Source: Pelomonas sp. V22 (GTDB lineage Bacteria; Pseudomonadota; Gammaproteobacteria; Burkholderiales; Burkholderiaceae_C). Taken from it: a stretch of DNA of 64,000 nucleotides. Made by a program: the position numbers and the translations under genes. Shown here in pieces: positions 1-9,273 of the stretch. The stretch is taken from the NCBI RefSeq assembly GCF_030014915.1, contig NZ_JAGIXS010000006.1, forward strand, positions 62,001-126,000, in the 5' to 3' direction. A model generated the notes under the pieces. That model did not search any database. It was given only the letters and a program-made list of their open reading frames with translations, and was not told the DNA's origin. How positions within the stretch are numbered: the first letter of the stretch is position 1; every line of letters begins with the position of its first letter.

Positions 1-105
1 GTCATGCCCGGCGAGAGAAGAAGAGCTTGCGTTCGATCAAGCCGACCATGAGTTCCAGGGAGCAGATTGAGAAGATCGGCGCAGCGAAGCGCCGGGAGAT
101 CGAGC

Positions 106-1680
106 ATGAACTTCCTGAACCGCTTGAGCATTCGAGCCAGGCTGGGACTGGGTTACACCATCCTCACGCTGGCCGTTCTGGTCGTTGCCCTGGTGGCCAT
201 CCGCGCACTCTCCGATTCCCAGCGCAACTTCGAGGCCCAGGTCGAGCAGCTGGATCGTCTGCAGACCCTTGTCAATGATGTGCTGGACAGCACGAACGGT
301 CGCGCGGTCGCGGCCCGCAATCTGGTGCTGGCCAGTTCTGCAGCAGATGCGTCGACCGAAGAAGCGGCGATCCGCAAGGCCCACGCGGCCGTGCAGGACA
401 AGTTCAAGGCCTTGCAGCAGTTGGTCGAGCAGTCGGGCGGATTCTCGGCTGAGGTCAAACGGCTGTTGGTCGAATCGAGCCAGACCGAATCCCGCTATGG
501 CCCCGTGGCGCTCGAGATCACGCGCTTGGCGGTGGCAGGCCAGCGCGAGGCCGCCGTCGCCAAGATCAACCAGGAGTGCCGGCCCTTGCTGGCACAACTG
601 CTGCGCCAGCTGCATGAGCTGCTGGACGAGAGCGAGAAGATCAGCGCAAGCAATGTGGCGCACTCCCAGGAGGAGTTCGGCATGCTGCGCAATGGGCTGG
701 TGGGGCTGGGCCTCGTCGCCGCCGCGATTGCCGTGGTGCTGGGGCTGACGACCACGCGATCCATCGTCCAGCCGCTGGAGCAGGCAGCCCAGGCCTCGCG
801 CGAGTTCGCGCAGGGCAACCTGAGCCGCGAACTGAAAACAGATGGGAATGACGAGATCGCCCGCATGCTGACCGAGATGGAGACCATGCGTGGCAACCTG
901 TCGGGCATCGTGTCCAGCGTGCGCATGTCAGCTGACGGCGTGGCCACGGCCAGCGTGCAGATCGCGCAGGGGAACCAGGACCTGTCGGGCCGCACCGAGA
1001 GCCAGGCCAGCGCCTTGCAGCAAACCGCCTCGTCGATGGAAGAGTTGAACTCGACCGTGCGCCTGAATGCTGACAACGCCACGCAGGCCGACCAGCTGGC
1101 GCGCGACGCCTCGGCCATCGCGACCCAGGGTGGCGAGGTGGTGACCGAGGTCGTGACCACGATGCGCGGCATCCATGACAGCGCCCGCCGCATCTCCGAC
1201 ATCATCGGCGTGATCGACGGCATCGCCTTCCAGACCAACATCCTCGCGCTGAACGCAGCCGTCGAGGCGGCGCGGGCTGGCGAGCAGGGGCGTGGCTTTG
1301 CGGTCGTGGCCGGCGAGGTGCGGGCGCTGGCCCAGCGCAGCGCGGCGGCGGCCCGCGAGATCAAGGGGCTGATCAACGACAGCGTGTCCCGCATCGAGCG
1401 CGGCTCCGAGCTGGCCGAGCGGGCCGGCAGCACCATGCAGCAGGTGGTCGACGGCGTGTCGCGGGTGACCCAGATCATGAACGAGATCAGCTCGGCTTCC
1501 GGCCAGCAGAGCCAGGGTGTCTCGCAGGTCAATGTGGCCGTGACGCAGATGGACCAGGCCACGCAGCAGAACGCCGCCCTGGTCGAGGAAATGGCCGCAG
1601 CCGCCAACAGCATGAGCCAGCAGGCGCAGGACCTGGTGCGCGCGGTGGCGATCTTCCAGCTGCAGGGTCAGCGTCCCTGA
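106..1680 (+). CDS. Methyl-accepting chemotaxis protein
   Basis: Inner-membrane chemoreceptor that signals to CheA/CheW. The 524-residue product has TM1 at about 13-32, a periplasmic helical domain of about 160 residues, TM2 at about 194-216, a HAMP segment and a long cytoplasmic coiled coil carrying the conserved signalling tip ([20 protein letters not shown]). No CheR-docking pentapeptide is visible at the C-terminus, which ends FQLQGQRP. The start was chosen because GGGAG lies seven bases upstream and the sequence then goes straight into a short basic tail and TM1; an in-frame upstream Met at base 67 has no such site. A small hairpin (CGGCGC/GCGCCG, 77-94) sits just before the ribosome site. 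The ligand cannot be read from sequence. It appears to be a lone gene, facing the efflux operon. Confidence 0.93.
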   Translation: MNFLNRLSIRARLGLGYTILTLAVLVVALVAIRALSDSQRNFEAQVEQLDRLQTLVNDVLDSTNGRAVAARNLVLASSAADASTEEAAIRKAHAAVQDKFKALQQLVEQSGGFSAEVKRLLVESSQTESRYGPVALEITRLAVAGQREAAVAKINQECRPLLAQLLRQLHELLDESEKISASNVAHSQEEFGMLRNGLVGLGLVAAAIAVVLGLTTTRSIVQPLEQAAQASREFAQGNLSRELKTDGNDEIARMLTEMETMRGNLSGIVSSVRMSADGVATASVQIAQGNQDLSGRTESQASALQQTASSMEELNSTVRLNADNATQADQLARDASAIATQGGEVVTEVVTTMRGIHDSARRISDIIGVIDGIAFQTNILALNAAVEAARAGEQGRGFAVVAGEVRALAQRSAAAAREIKGLINDSVSRIERGSELAERAGSTMQQVVDGVSRVTQIMNEISSASGQQSQGVSQVNVAVTQMDQATQQNAALVEEMAAAANSMSQQAQDLVRAVAIFQLQGQRP

Positions 1681-1697
1681 ATCAGGGGCGGCGGGGC

Positions 1698-2996
1698 TCA
1701 GGCCTCGCCGTGCTTGGTCTCGAAGGCAATGCCCATCTGCTGCAGCAGGGCCGTGGGCAGCACGCCGCCGGCGCAGACGATCAGCGCGTCGTTGGGGCGT
1801 GAGAGCGGGCCGCTGCTGCCACGCAGCGACACCGCCTCGGGCGTGATGCGCTCGATCTCGGTCTGCAGCAAGAGCTCGATGCGGCCGGCGGCTGCAGCGG
1901 CATCCAGCGCGCTGCGGTTCTTCGGTTTCACTCGGCTGAAGGCCTGGCTGCGGTAGGACAGCTGCACCGTCGTGCCGGGCTGCTCGGCCAGCTGCAGCGC
2001 GGCTTCCAGCGCGCTGTCGCCGCCGCCCACCACCATCACCTGCTGGCCGCGGTACTGCTCGGCATCGATCAGCCGGTAGACCACCTTCTGCAGTTCCTCG
2101 CCCGGCACGCCCAGCTTGCGCGGCGAGCCGCGCCGGCCTATGGCCAGCAGCACCGAGCGGGCACGATGCTGGCCCTGGCTGGTGTGGATCACGAAGCTTT
2201 CGCCCTGTGGCTCGATGCGGTCCATGCGCTCGTTGAAGCGGAGCGTGAGGCCGGTCTTCCCGACGATGCCATGCCAGAACTCCAGCAGCTTCTCTTTGGA
2301 GACCTCGCTCATGCGCACGCTGCCCACCAGGGGCAACCTGACCGGCGCCGTCATCGCGATCTTGGCGCGCGGGTAGTGGTAGATCGCGCCGCCGAGCGAG
2401 TCTTCCTGCTCGATCACGGCGTAGCGCAGGCCCTTCTCCTGCGCGGCCAGCGCGGCGCCGAGGCCGGCGGGGCCGGCCCCGACGATCAGCAGGTCCAGTT
2501 CGCCGGTGCCGGCCTTGCGCCGGCGTATCGCATCGACGGCCTGCACGCCCTGGCTCGCGGCCTTGCGTATCAGGCCCATGCCACCGAGCTCGCCGGCGAT
2601 GAAGAGGCCCGGCACGTTCGACTCGAACTGCGGCGAGACCTTGGGAATGTCGACGCCGCGCTTCTCGGTGCCGAAGACCAGGGTGATTGCCTCGACCGGG
2701 CAGGCCTCGGCGCAGGCGCCATGGCCTATGCAGGCCGAGGCATTGATCAGGGTGGCGCGGCCCTCGACGATGCCCAGCGCCCCTTCCGGGCAGGCCGTGA
2801 CGCAGCCACCGCTGCCTATGCAGCGCACCGGGCTGACGATGGGATGCAGCGAGGGCGGTTCGTTGAGCCCGGCCTGGTCGGCCTCGGCGCGTGCCTCGGC
2901 ATTGCCGCGCTCGCGCCGGCGGCGCATCAAGAGGTGCAGGCCGACGGCGGCGGCGCCGACGCCGAGGTAGAGGGGGAGGTAGGTGCTGCTGCTCAT
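1698..2996 (-). CDS. Membrane-anchored 4Fe-4S/FAD NAD(P)-dependent oxidoreductase
   Basis: A 432-residue protein with an N-terminal membrane segment (about 7-24), two 4Fe-4S ferredoxin motifs (CIGSGGCVTACP from residue 59 and CIGHGACAEACP from residue 89) and a thioredoxin-reductase-like flavoprotein module with two dinucleotide folds (GAGPAGLG at about 173 and a second VVGGGDSALEAAL). The architecture suggests electron transfer between NAD(P)H, FAD and Fe-S centres at the membrane; substrate and partner are unknown. It is the last gene of the metal-efflux operon and its ATG overlaps the stop of the lipoprotein gene by four bases, implying translational coupling. A role in metal reduction or in repairing metal-induced redox damage is only inference. 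The CxxC of classical thioredoxin reductases is not apparent. Confidence 0.85.
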   Translation of the reverse strand: MSSSTYLPLYLGVGAAAVGLHLLMRRRRERGNAEARAEADQAGLNEPPSLHPIVSPVRCIGSGGCVTACPEGALGIVEGRATLINASACIGHGACAEACPVEAITLVFGTEKRGVDIPKVSPQFESNVPGLFIAGELGGMGLIRKAASQGVQAVDAIRRRKAGTGELDLLIVGAGPAGLGAALAAQEKGLRYAVIEQEDSLGGAIYHYPRAKIAMTAPVRLPLVGSVRMSEVSKEKLLEFWHGIVGKTGLTLRFNERMDRIEPQGESFVIHTSQGQHRARSVLLAIGRRGSPRKLGVPGEELQKVVYRLIDAEQYRGQQVMVVGGGDSALEAALQLAEQPGTTVQLSYRSQAFSRVKPKNRSALDAAAAAGRIELLLQTEIERITPEAVSLRGSSGPLSRPNDALIVCAGGVLPTALLQQMGIAFETKHGEA

Positions 2997-3481
2997 GGCT
3001 TGGCGCGGGGCGGGCGGCTGTCGATCAGGCCGCTGACCGGCAGCTCGGGCCGTGGCGCCGCCCGCTCCGCGAGTGCGTAGTGTTGGCTGAACAGGCCGCC
3101 CTGGGAATGCAGCTGCAACCATTGCTCACCTTGTGCCTGCTCCGCTGTCCAGCGGCGGCTGCCACCAGCCCAGGACAGCTGCAGCTCGGGGCTGCCTTGG
3201 GGCGGCAGCAGCACGCGGACCCGCGTGCCTGGCAGCAGCCAGATCGGCGGCTCGCCGGCGAGTTGCACGCGCACGCGGCCGTGGCGGTCGTCGGGCTCGG
3301 CACGGACCAGGTTCAGCACCCGGTCGCCGGGCTGCAGCGGCCGCTCGGCCAGAGGCCGGGCCGTACACAGCGCCTGGCGAACATGGGGTACGCACAGGCG
3401 CTCGCCGACCACCGTCGTGCCGGGCAGGGCGCAAGCGGCCAGCCAGGGCAGCAGCAGGGCGAGTGGGATCCAGGGCTTCAT
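2993..3481 (-). CDS. Small lipoprotein in metal-efflux operon
   Basis: A 162-residue protein of no family I recognise. The N-terminus MKPWIPLALLLPWLAAC is a lipoprotein signal with a lipobox (LAAC), so the mature protein should start at Cys17 and be lipid-anchored outside the inner membrane. The rest is beta-rich, with proline- and arginine-rich stretches and few recognisable motifs. The gene begins inside the stop of the outer-membrane factor gene (ATGA overlap) and ends inside the start of the oxidoreductase gene, so it is tightly coupled to both. By position it may assist the efflux complex, but nothing in the sequence proves this. Confidence 0.75.
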   Translation of the reverse strand: MKPWIPLALLLPWLAACALPGTTVVGERLCVPHVRQALCTARPLAERPLQPGDRVLNLVRAEPDDRHGRVRVQLAGEPPIWLLPGTRVRVLLPPQGSPELQLSWAGGSRRWTAEQAQGEQWLQLHSQGGLFSQHYALAERAAPRPELPVSGLIDSRPPRAKP

Positions 3482-4719
3482 GGGGAACTCCTTGTGACGG
3501 GGGGACCGGACATGGGCCAGAGCCGGCCACTTGCCAGCGCGAGGCGGCCTTCCAGCAGCTGCTGATCGATGCGCGCCTGGGCCTGGGCCAGCGCCGCCTC
3601 CTGGGCCTGGCGGCGTGCGGCCCAGCGGTCGCCCAGTTGCGCTTCGCCAAGGGCATAGGCGCGGGCGAGCTTGTCGGCGTGCTGTTGCAAGGCCTCGGCA
3701 TGGCGGGCCTGCAGGCTCAACTGCTGCTGCGCAAGTTCGAGCTGGCGCAACAGCTGCTGGGCCCGCAGTTGCGCGTCGAGGCGGGCCTGGTCGAGCGTGG
3801 CCTCGGCGGCGGCCGCGCGGGCCTCGGCAGCCCGGCCGGCCTGGCTGCGGCCTTCGCCACCAAAGGGCAGGGTGAGGCTCAGGCCCAGCACGCGCTCCTC
3901 GCCGCTGCGGCCCCGCAATGCGCGCACCGCCAGCACCGGGTCGGGCCGCTGTTCGCGCCGCTCCAGCTCGGCCAGGCGCCGGCTGAGCCGGGCCTCGGCC
4001 TCGGCCAGCATCAGTGCGGCATCCTGCTCTGAGAGTTGGGCTGCGTTGGTGCCCTGCGCGGCCGGTGCCTGCCAGGTGGCGGGCGGCAGCGGCGCATCGC
4101 CCAGCAGGGACTGCAGGCGCCGCCGCTGTTCGTCGGCGGCGCTGCGGCCCTGGGCCAGGCGCGACTCGGCACCGGCCAGCGCCGCCTCGGCCTGCAGCAG
4201 CTCGGCGGGGGCGGCATCGCCCAGTTGCCGGCGCCGCGTCAGCGCAGCCACCTCCTGGGCCACGCTGTCGCGTTGAGCTTGCAGCAGCGCCTGACCCTCG
4301 GTCTCGCGCCGCCAGGCGGCCCATTGCGCCAGCAGCCGCTCGGCCTGCTCGCGCCAGGCCAGCGCCAGCCGGGCACGGCCATAGTCTTCGCGGGCGCTGC
4401 CGGCCAAGTCGGCGGCGGCGGCCTTGCCAGGCAGGCGCCAGGGGCGCTGCAGGCTGAGCTCCAGGTCCTGGTTGCTTCCGGGCTGCAGCAGCGGTTCACG
4501 GCGCTGGGCGGTGGCCAGCGAGAGGGTCCATTCGCCGCTGCCGGCGCGGGTCTGGGCGGCCAGGGCGCCCTGTTCCTGGCGGCCGGCCAGGGCCGCGCGC
4601 CAGGCCGGTGAGGCCAGCAGGGCGGGCTCGGGCGACCAGATCGCAGGCGTCTGCGCCGAGGTGCTCGTCCAGGCGCTCATCCACACCGCCAGCAGGCCAA
4701 CAAGGGTCCAGCGTTTCAT
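3478..4719 (-). CDS. Outer-membrane efflux factor, TolC/CzcC family
   Basis: Outer-membrane channel of a tripartite RND exporter. The 413-residue product has a signal peptide (MKRWTLVGLLAVWMSAWTS, cleaved near TSAQT) and the repeated long alpha-helical, Ala/Gln/Arg-rich coiled-coil segments typical of TolC-type proteins (for example QAEAALAGAESRLAQGRSAA), with a beta-strand-rich break (RVLGLSLTLPFGG) between the halves. Length fits the CzcC family. The start at MKRW gives a clean signal peptide; the upstream in-frame Met at 4755 would add twelve uncharged residues. It overlaps the DUF3240 gene upstream and the lipoprotein gene downstream by four bases each. Confidence 0.9.
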   Translation of the reverse strand: MKRWTLVGLLAVWMSAWTSTSAQTPAIWSPEPALLASPAWRAALAGRQEQGALAAQTRAGSGEWTLSLATAQRREPLLQPGSNQDLELSLQRPWRLPGKAAAADLAGSAREDYGRARLALAWREQAERLLAQWAAWRRETEGQALLQAQRDSVAQEVAALTRRRQLGDAAPAELLQAEAALAGAESRLAQGRSAADEQRRRLQSLLGDAPLPPATWQAPAAQGTNAAQLSEQDAALMLAEAEARLSRRLAELERREQRPDPVLAVRALRGRSGEERVLGLSLTLPFGGEGRSQAGRAAEARAAAAEATLDQARLDAQLRAQQLLRQLELAQQQLSLQARHAEALQQHADKLARAYALGEAQLGDRWAARRQAQEAALAQAQARIDQQLLEGRLALASGRLWPMSGPPVTRSSP

Positions 4720-5033
4720 GCGAAGGCCTCCAGCTGTTCCACCGGCTGCACCCACAGGCCGCCATCGGTGCCGGCCAGCAGGGCCTTCAGCGCTGCGATC
4801 AGTGCTGCACTGTGCTCGCGCGCCAGCACCAGCTTGACCTCCACGCGCTCGGCATAGCCTTGCACCCGCTCCTCGATGCCGGCCAGCTGCACCAGCGGCC
4901 CGCGTGCGGCGACGCGGTGCACAGCGAACTCGATGGCCTCGCCCGGCTGTTCCATCAACCAGTCCACCAGGCGCGGCTCGGCGGCGGCCGGCACGACCAG
5001 CACCACGCAGACCAGATCACTCATGGGCTTCAT
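4716..5033 (-). CDS. DUF3240 family protein
   Basis: A 105-residue soluble protein of the DUF3240 type, commonly found just behind CzcA-like pumps in betaproteobacteria. It reads MKPMSDLVCVVLVVPAAAEP and has a ferredoxin-like, PII-like alternation of strands and helices with a C-terminal WVQPVEQLEAFA. Function is not established; proposals for the family include a metal-responsive modulator of the pump. The ATG overlaps the stop of the pump gene (TGATG); a GTG one codon earlier is also possible. The next gene overlaps its stop by four bases. Confidence 0.8.
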   Translation of the reverse strand: MKPMSDLVCVVLVVPAAAEPRLVDWLMEQPGEAIEFAVHRVAARGPLVQLAGIEERVQGYAERVEVKLVLAREHSAALIAALKALLAGTDGGLWVQPVEQLEAFA

Positions 5034-8000
5034 CACAGGGCCTCCTTGGCCAGGCCGAAACGGCGGAACATCAAAGGCAGCAGCAGCAGGGTCAGCGCCG
5101 TGGACGAGAGCAGGCCGCCGATCACGACGATGGCGAGTGGCCGCTGGATCTCGCTGCCCGGGCCGCTGGCAAACAGCAGCGGCACCAGGCCGCCGGCGGT
5201 GATGGCCGCCGTCATCAGCACCGGCCGCAGCCGGCGCTGCGCGCCCTCGCGCACCACCTCGGCCAGCGGCCGCCCGGCCGCCAGCAGCTCGTTGAAATGG
5301 CTGAGCATCACCACGCCGTTCAGCACGGCGATGCCCAGCAGGGCGATGAAGCCCACCGAGGCCGGCACCGACAGGTATTCGCCCGCCACGCTCAGCGCCG
5401 CGATGCCGCCAATCAGCGCCAGCGGCACATTGGCCAGCACCAAGAGGGCCTGGCGCACCGAGCCGAAGGTGCTGAACAGCAGGAAGAAGATCAGGCCGAG
5501 GCTGACCGGCACGCCCAGCGCCAGGCGGCGCGCGGCGCGCTGCTGGTTCTCGAACTGGCCGCCCCAGGCGAGGCTGTAGCCGGCCGGCAGCTTGAGCTCG
5601 CGGGCCATCAGCGCCTGGGCCTCGCGCACGAAGCCGACCAGGTCGCGGCCGCGCACATTGGACTGCACCATCACGTAGCGCTGGGCCTGTTCGCGGTCGA
5701 TCTTGACCGGGCCCTCGACGCTGGCGAGTCGGGCCACGCCGGCCAGCGGTACGGCGATTCCCTGGTCGCTGGCGATGCGCAGTCTTGCGAACGCGTCAGG
5801 GTCACTTCGCAGGGACTCCGGGCCGCGCACTTGAAGCGGTATGCGTCGGCCCTCGCGGTGCACCAGGCCGGCGCTCTCGCCTTCGACCCAGTGGCGCAGC
5901 TCCTGCTGGATGGTCTCGGCGTCCAGCCCCAGGCGGCCGGCGGCGCTGCGGTCGATGTCGACCTGCAGGTAGCGCACGCCGTCGTTGCGCAGCGTCAGCG
6001 TGTCCTCGGCGCCGGGCAGGCTGGCGATCAGCTTCTCGGCCTGCTGGGCCAGCTGGTTGAGGCGGGCCAAGTCGCTGCCGTAGATCTTGAGCGCCAGGTC
6101 TCCGCGCGCGCCGGACAGCATCTCGCTGATGCGCATGTCGATGGGCTGGGTGAAGGCGATGTCCACGCCGGGGAAGTCGCTCATCACCGCGCGCAGCTGC
6201 TCGAGCAGCCAGGCCTTGTCGGGCTTGCGCCATTGCTCGATGGGCTTGAGCACCAGGAAGCTGTCGGTCTGGTTGAGGCCCATGGGGTCGAGGCCCAGCT
6301 CGTCGGCGCCGCTGCGGGCCACCACGTGCAGCACTTCGGGCACGCGCTCGCGCAGCGCCTGCTGCACGCGCAGGTCCAGGGCCACGGTGGCGTCAATGCC
6401 TATCGAGGGCAGCTTCTCCAGCTGCAGGATCATGTCGCCTTCATCCATGGTGGGCATGAAGGTCTTGCCCACCCAGGCCATGGCGCCTACGGCGCCCAGC
6501 AGGGCGACGGCCGTGCCGAGGGCAAGCGTCCGGCCGTGGGCCAGCGCCCAGTCCAGCAACCGTGCATAGGCCGGTGCGATGCGCCGCATCAGCCAGGGCT
6601 CGTGCGGATCGCCCGTCTTCAGCAACCAGGAGGCCAGCACCGGCACCACGGTCAGCGACAGCAGCAGCGAAGCCAGCAGCGCGAAGACGATGGTCAGGGC
6701 CACCGGCCCGAACAGCTTGCCCTCCAGCCCCTCCAGGCTCAAGAGCGGCAGGAAGACGATGACGATGATGGCGATGCCCGAGGCCACCGGTGCGGCCACG
6801 GCGCTGCCGGCGCGGTAGATCAGGTGCAGCACGCCGGCGCGGCGGGCGCGCTCGCCTTGCGCCAGCTCGCTCTCGATGTTCTCGACCAGCACCACGGCGC
6901 CGTCCACCAGCATGCCGATGGCGACGGCCAGGCCGCCGAGGCTCATCAGGTTGGCCGACAGGCCGAAGGCGCGCATCAGCACGAACGTGGCCAGCGCCGC
7001 CAGCGGCAGCATCAGGGCCACGACCAGGGCGGGGCGCAGCTGGCCGAGGAAGACCAGCAGCAGCACCACGACCAGGACCACGGCTTCCAGCAAGGCGCGG
7101 CCCACGGTGCCGACGGCGCGGTCCACGAGGCGGGCGCGGTCGTAGAAGACCTCGACCTTGAGCCCCGGTGGCAGCTGCAGTTCGGCGAGGCGCTGCTTGA
7201 CGCCGGCCACCACCTGGCGTGCGTTGGCGCCGCGCAGGCCCAGCACGAGGCCTTCGACCGCCTCGCCCTGGCCGTCGCGGGTGACCGCGCCGTAGCGTGT
7301 CAGCGCGCCGGCCTGGACCGTTGCGATGTCGGCCAGGCGCACGACCTGACCCTCATGGCGGCGCACCACGGTCTGGGCCAGGTCGTCCAGCGTGCGGATG
7401 GCGCCCTCGGCGCGCACGATCAGGGCTTCCTCGCCGGCGGCCAGGCGGCCGGCGCCGTCATTGCGGTTGGCCGCCTGCAGGATCTCGCGCAGGCGCTTGA
7501 GCGTCAGCCCCTGGGCCTGCAGGGCCAGCGGGTCGGGCACGACCTCGAAAGTCTCGACCCGCCCCCCGAGACTGTTGACATCGGCCACGCCGGGCACGGT
7601 GCGCAGGGCGGGACGGATCTGCCAGTCCAGCAGCCGGCGCTTCTCGGCCAGCGACTGCGGGCCTTCCAGCGTGAACATGAACATCTCGCCCAGCGGCGTG
7701 GTGATGGGCGCGAGGCCGCCGGACAGGCCTTCGGGCAGGTCCTTCATCACGGCGCTGAGGCGCTCGCTGACCTGGGCTCGGGCCCAGTAGACGTCGGTGC
7801 CGTCCTCGAAATCCAGCGTGATGTCGGCCAGCGCGTACTTGGAGGTGGAGCGCAGCACGCGCTGGCGCGGCAAGCCGAGCAGCTCCTGCTCGATGGGCAC
7901 GGTGATGCGCGACTCGACCTCCTCGGGCGTCAGGCCCGGCGCCTTCAGCACCAGCTTGACCTGGGTGCTGGAGACATCAGGAAAGGCGTCGATAGGCAGC

Positions 8001-8104
8001 GATTCGAAAGCCGCGATGCCGGCGCCGGCCAGGGCCGCGGTGGCGATGGCGACCAGGGCGCGTTGGCGCAGGGAGAACGCCAGCATGCCGGCAAACAGGT
8101 TCAT
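5033..8104 (-). CDS. Heavy-metal efflux RND pump, CzcA/CusA family
   Basis: Proton-driven inner-membrane RND transporter exporting metal ions through the adaptor and outer-membrane factor. The 1023 residues match the family length, with the HME-RND motifs near the N-terminus (DAFPDVSSTQVKLVLKAPG, about 40-57), a periplasmic motif (DEGDMILQLEKLPSIGI) and two sets of membrane helices. The TM4 motif is AIGMLVDGAVVLVEN (395-409): it keeps the central Asp401 but lacks the DFG aspartate that marks Co/Zn/Cd CzcA pumps and is not the usual CusA sequence, so the metal cannot be assigned confidently. It starts 13 bases after the adaptor gene and is followed without a gap by DUF3240. Confidence 0.93.
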   Translation of the reverse strand: MNLFAGMLAFSLRQRALVAIATAALAGAGIAAFESLPIDAFPDVSSTQVKLVLKAPGLTPEEVESRITVPIEQELLGLPRQRVLRSTSKYALADITLDFEDGTDVYWARAQVSERLSAVMKDLPEGLSGGLAPITTPLGEMFMFTLEGPQSLAEKRRLLDWQIRPALRTVPGVADVNSLGGRVETFEVVPDPLALQAQGLTLKRLREILQAANRNDGAGRLAAGEEALIVRAEGAIRTLDDLAQTVVRRHEGQVVRLADIATVQAGALTRYGAVTRDGQGEAVEGLVLGLRGANARQVVAGVKQRLAELQLPPGLKVEVFYDRARLVDRAVGTVGRALLEAVVLVVVLLLVFLGQLRPALVVALMLPLAALATFVLMRAFGLSANLMSLGGLAVAIGMLVDGAVVLVENIESELAQGERARRAGVLHLIYRAGSAVAAPVASGIAIIVIVFLPLLSLEGLEGKLFGPVALTIVFALLASLLLSLTVVPVLASWLLKTGDPHEPWLMRRIAPAYARLLDWALAHGRTLALGTAVALLGAVGAMAWVGKTFMPTMDEGDMILQLEKLPSIGIDATVALDLRVQQALRERVPEVLHVVARSGADELGLDPMGLNQTDSFLVLKPIEQWRKPDKAWLLEQLRAVMSDFPGVDIAFTQPIDMRISEMLSGARGDLALKIYGSDLARLNQLAQQAEKLIASLPGAEDTLTLRNDGVRYLQVDIDRSAAGRLGLDAETIQQELRHWVEGESAGLVHREGRRIPLQVRGPESLRSDPDAFARLRIASDQGIAVPLAGVARLASVEGPVKIDREQAQRYVMVQSNVRGRDLVGFVREAQALMARELKLPAGYSLAWGGQFENQQRAARRLALGVPVSLGLIFFLLFSTFGSVRQALLVLANVPLALIGGIAALSVAGEYLSVPASVGFIALLGIAVLNGVVMLSHFNELLAAGRPLAEVVREGAQRRLRPVLMTAAITAGGLVPLLFASGPGSEIQRPLAIVVIGGLLSSTALTLLLLPLMFRRFGLAKEAL

Positions 8105-8117
8105 GGCGAGGGCTCCG

Positions 8118-9167
8118 TCAGGGCTTGGCGTTGTCCAGCAAGGCGCGCAGTGCGGCCGTGCCCTGGGTCACCAGGCGCACGCCCGGCGGCAGGCCTTGCA
8201 GCAGGGCTTCGCTGCCGCGCCGCTCGACGCTGCTGGGGCGCAGCGCGCGGTAGCGGCCCTGGCCCTCGTCCTGGAAGACCAGCGGCTTGCCGTCGCGCTC
8301 GGACAGGGCGCTGGCCGCGATGCGCTGGGGCTGGGCGCCCGGTGTCCGGATCTCGACCTCGACCCACTGGCCGGGCCGTGGCGGCGAGCTGCCTTCGTAG
8401 CGGGCGCGCAGCGTCACCAGCTGCGTTGTGGGGTCGGCCACACCGGCGACGCCCAGCAGCACAGCCTGGCCGCTGCGGCCGGGCAGTTCGATGCGGGCGC
8501 CGGGGCGCAGCTGGTCGGCCAGCGGCGCCGGCAGGCTGAGCTCGATCCAGACCTGGTCGAGCCGGGCGATGCGGTACAGCGGCTGGTTGGCCTCGACCCG
8601 CTGGCCCACCTGCACCAGCTGCTCCAGCACCAGGCCCGCCATGGGGGCGCGGGCGCTCAGCAGGCCATTGCTGTCGCTGGCCGAGAGGGCGAGGGCCGTC
8701 TGGCGACCTTCGTGCATCAGCTCGGCCTGGGCCAGGGCGGCGCGGCTCGCATCCAGACGCGATTGCGCGATCAGCCCCTCCGCGGCGAGCTGCTCATCGC
8801 GCGCTGCGCTGCGGCGCGCGGCGGCCAGCTGCTGGTGGCTGCCTTCCAGGTCGTGGCCCAGCTCATGGCCTTGTGCGCTGCGCAGCTGGGCCATCAGCGC
8901 GCCGGCCGGCACGGTCTCGCCGGGCGCGAAGCGCAGCTGCTCGACCAGGCCCGGCAAGGGCAGGGCCACGACCCGCTGGGCTTGCGGCGGCAGCGCGGCG
9001 CGGCCGCTGGCGCGCTGGGCAGCACCCTGTTCGGTCTGTGCCAGGGCGCTTCGCAGGCCGAGGGCCCGCACCTGGCCGTCCTGCAGGGCCAGGACTTGAG
9101 CTTGCGCAAGGCAAGGCATGAAAGACAGGGTCAGTGCAAACGCTGCGAAGGCACGGATGGGCAACAT
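8118..9167 (-). CDS. RND efflux periplasmic adaptor subunit, CzcB-like
   Basis: Membrane-fusion protein linking the RND pump to the outer-membrane factor. The 349-residue product has a cleavable signal peptide (MLPIRAFAAFALTLSFMPCLAQAQ), a lipoyl/barrel-sandwich fold split by a helical hairpin rich in Ala, Gln and Arg (about 100-170), then beta-barrel and membrane-proximal domains (SARAPMAGLVLEQLVQVGQ, VWIELSLPAPLADQ). It is at the short end of the family and lacks the extra N-terminal metal-binding extension seen in some CzcB/CusB proteins. It is the first gene of the operon, divergent from an OmpR-type two-component pair likely to control it. Confidence 0.9.
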   Translation of the reverse strand: MLPIRAFAAFALTLSFMPCLAQAQVLALQDGQVRALGLRSALAQTEQGAAQRASGRAALPPQAQRVVALPLPGLVEQLRFAPGETVPAGALMAQLRSAQGHELGHDLEGSHQQLAAARRSAARDEQLAAEGLIAQSRLDASRAALAQAELMHEGRQTALALSASDSNGLLSARAPMAGLVLEQLVQVGQRVEANQPLYRIARLDQVWIELSLPAPLADQLRPGARIELPGRSGQAVLLGVAGVADPTTQLVTLRARYEGSSPPRPGQWVEVEIRTPGAQPQRIAASALSERDGKPLVFQDEGQGRYRALRPSSVERRGSEALLQGLPPGVRLVTQGTAALRALLDNAKP

Positions 9168-9208
9168 GAGGGCTCCGATATGAACGGGCCGGATGCTGGG
9201 CAGCGCGC

Positions 9209-9225
9209 CTGAAGTCCAGCTGAAG
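9209..9225. promoter_or_regulatory. Direct repeat CTGAAG-N5-CTGAAG, candidate response-regulator site
   Basis: Two identical hexamers (9209-9214 and 9220-9225) are repeated with an 11-base period in the 106-base gap between the efflux operon and the response-regulator gene. Direct repeats about one helical turn apart are the usual target of OmpR/PhoB-family regulators, so this is a plausible binding site for the regulator encoded at 9274. I see no convincing -35/-10 pair to anchor it. Confidence 0.35.
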
Positions 9226-9273
9226 CCGGCGCGGCACCCGCGGTGTTACCTTGGCTGTCCGGAGAGTGATGTC

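Noticed and set aside
4904-8539. Plus-strand open frame of 1211 codons opposite the RND pump
   Set aside because: Its translation is low-complexity (Gln, His, Arg, Ala) and mirrors the codon pattern of the pump gene on the other strand.
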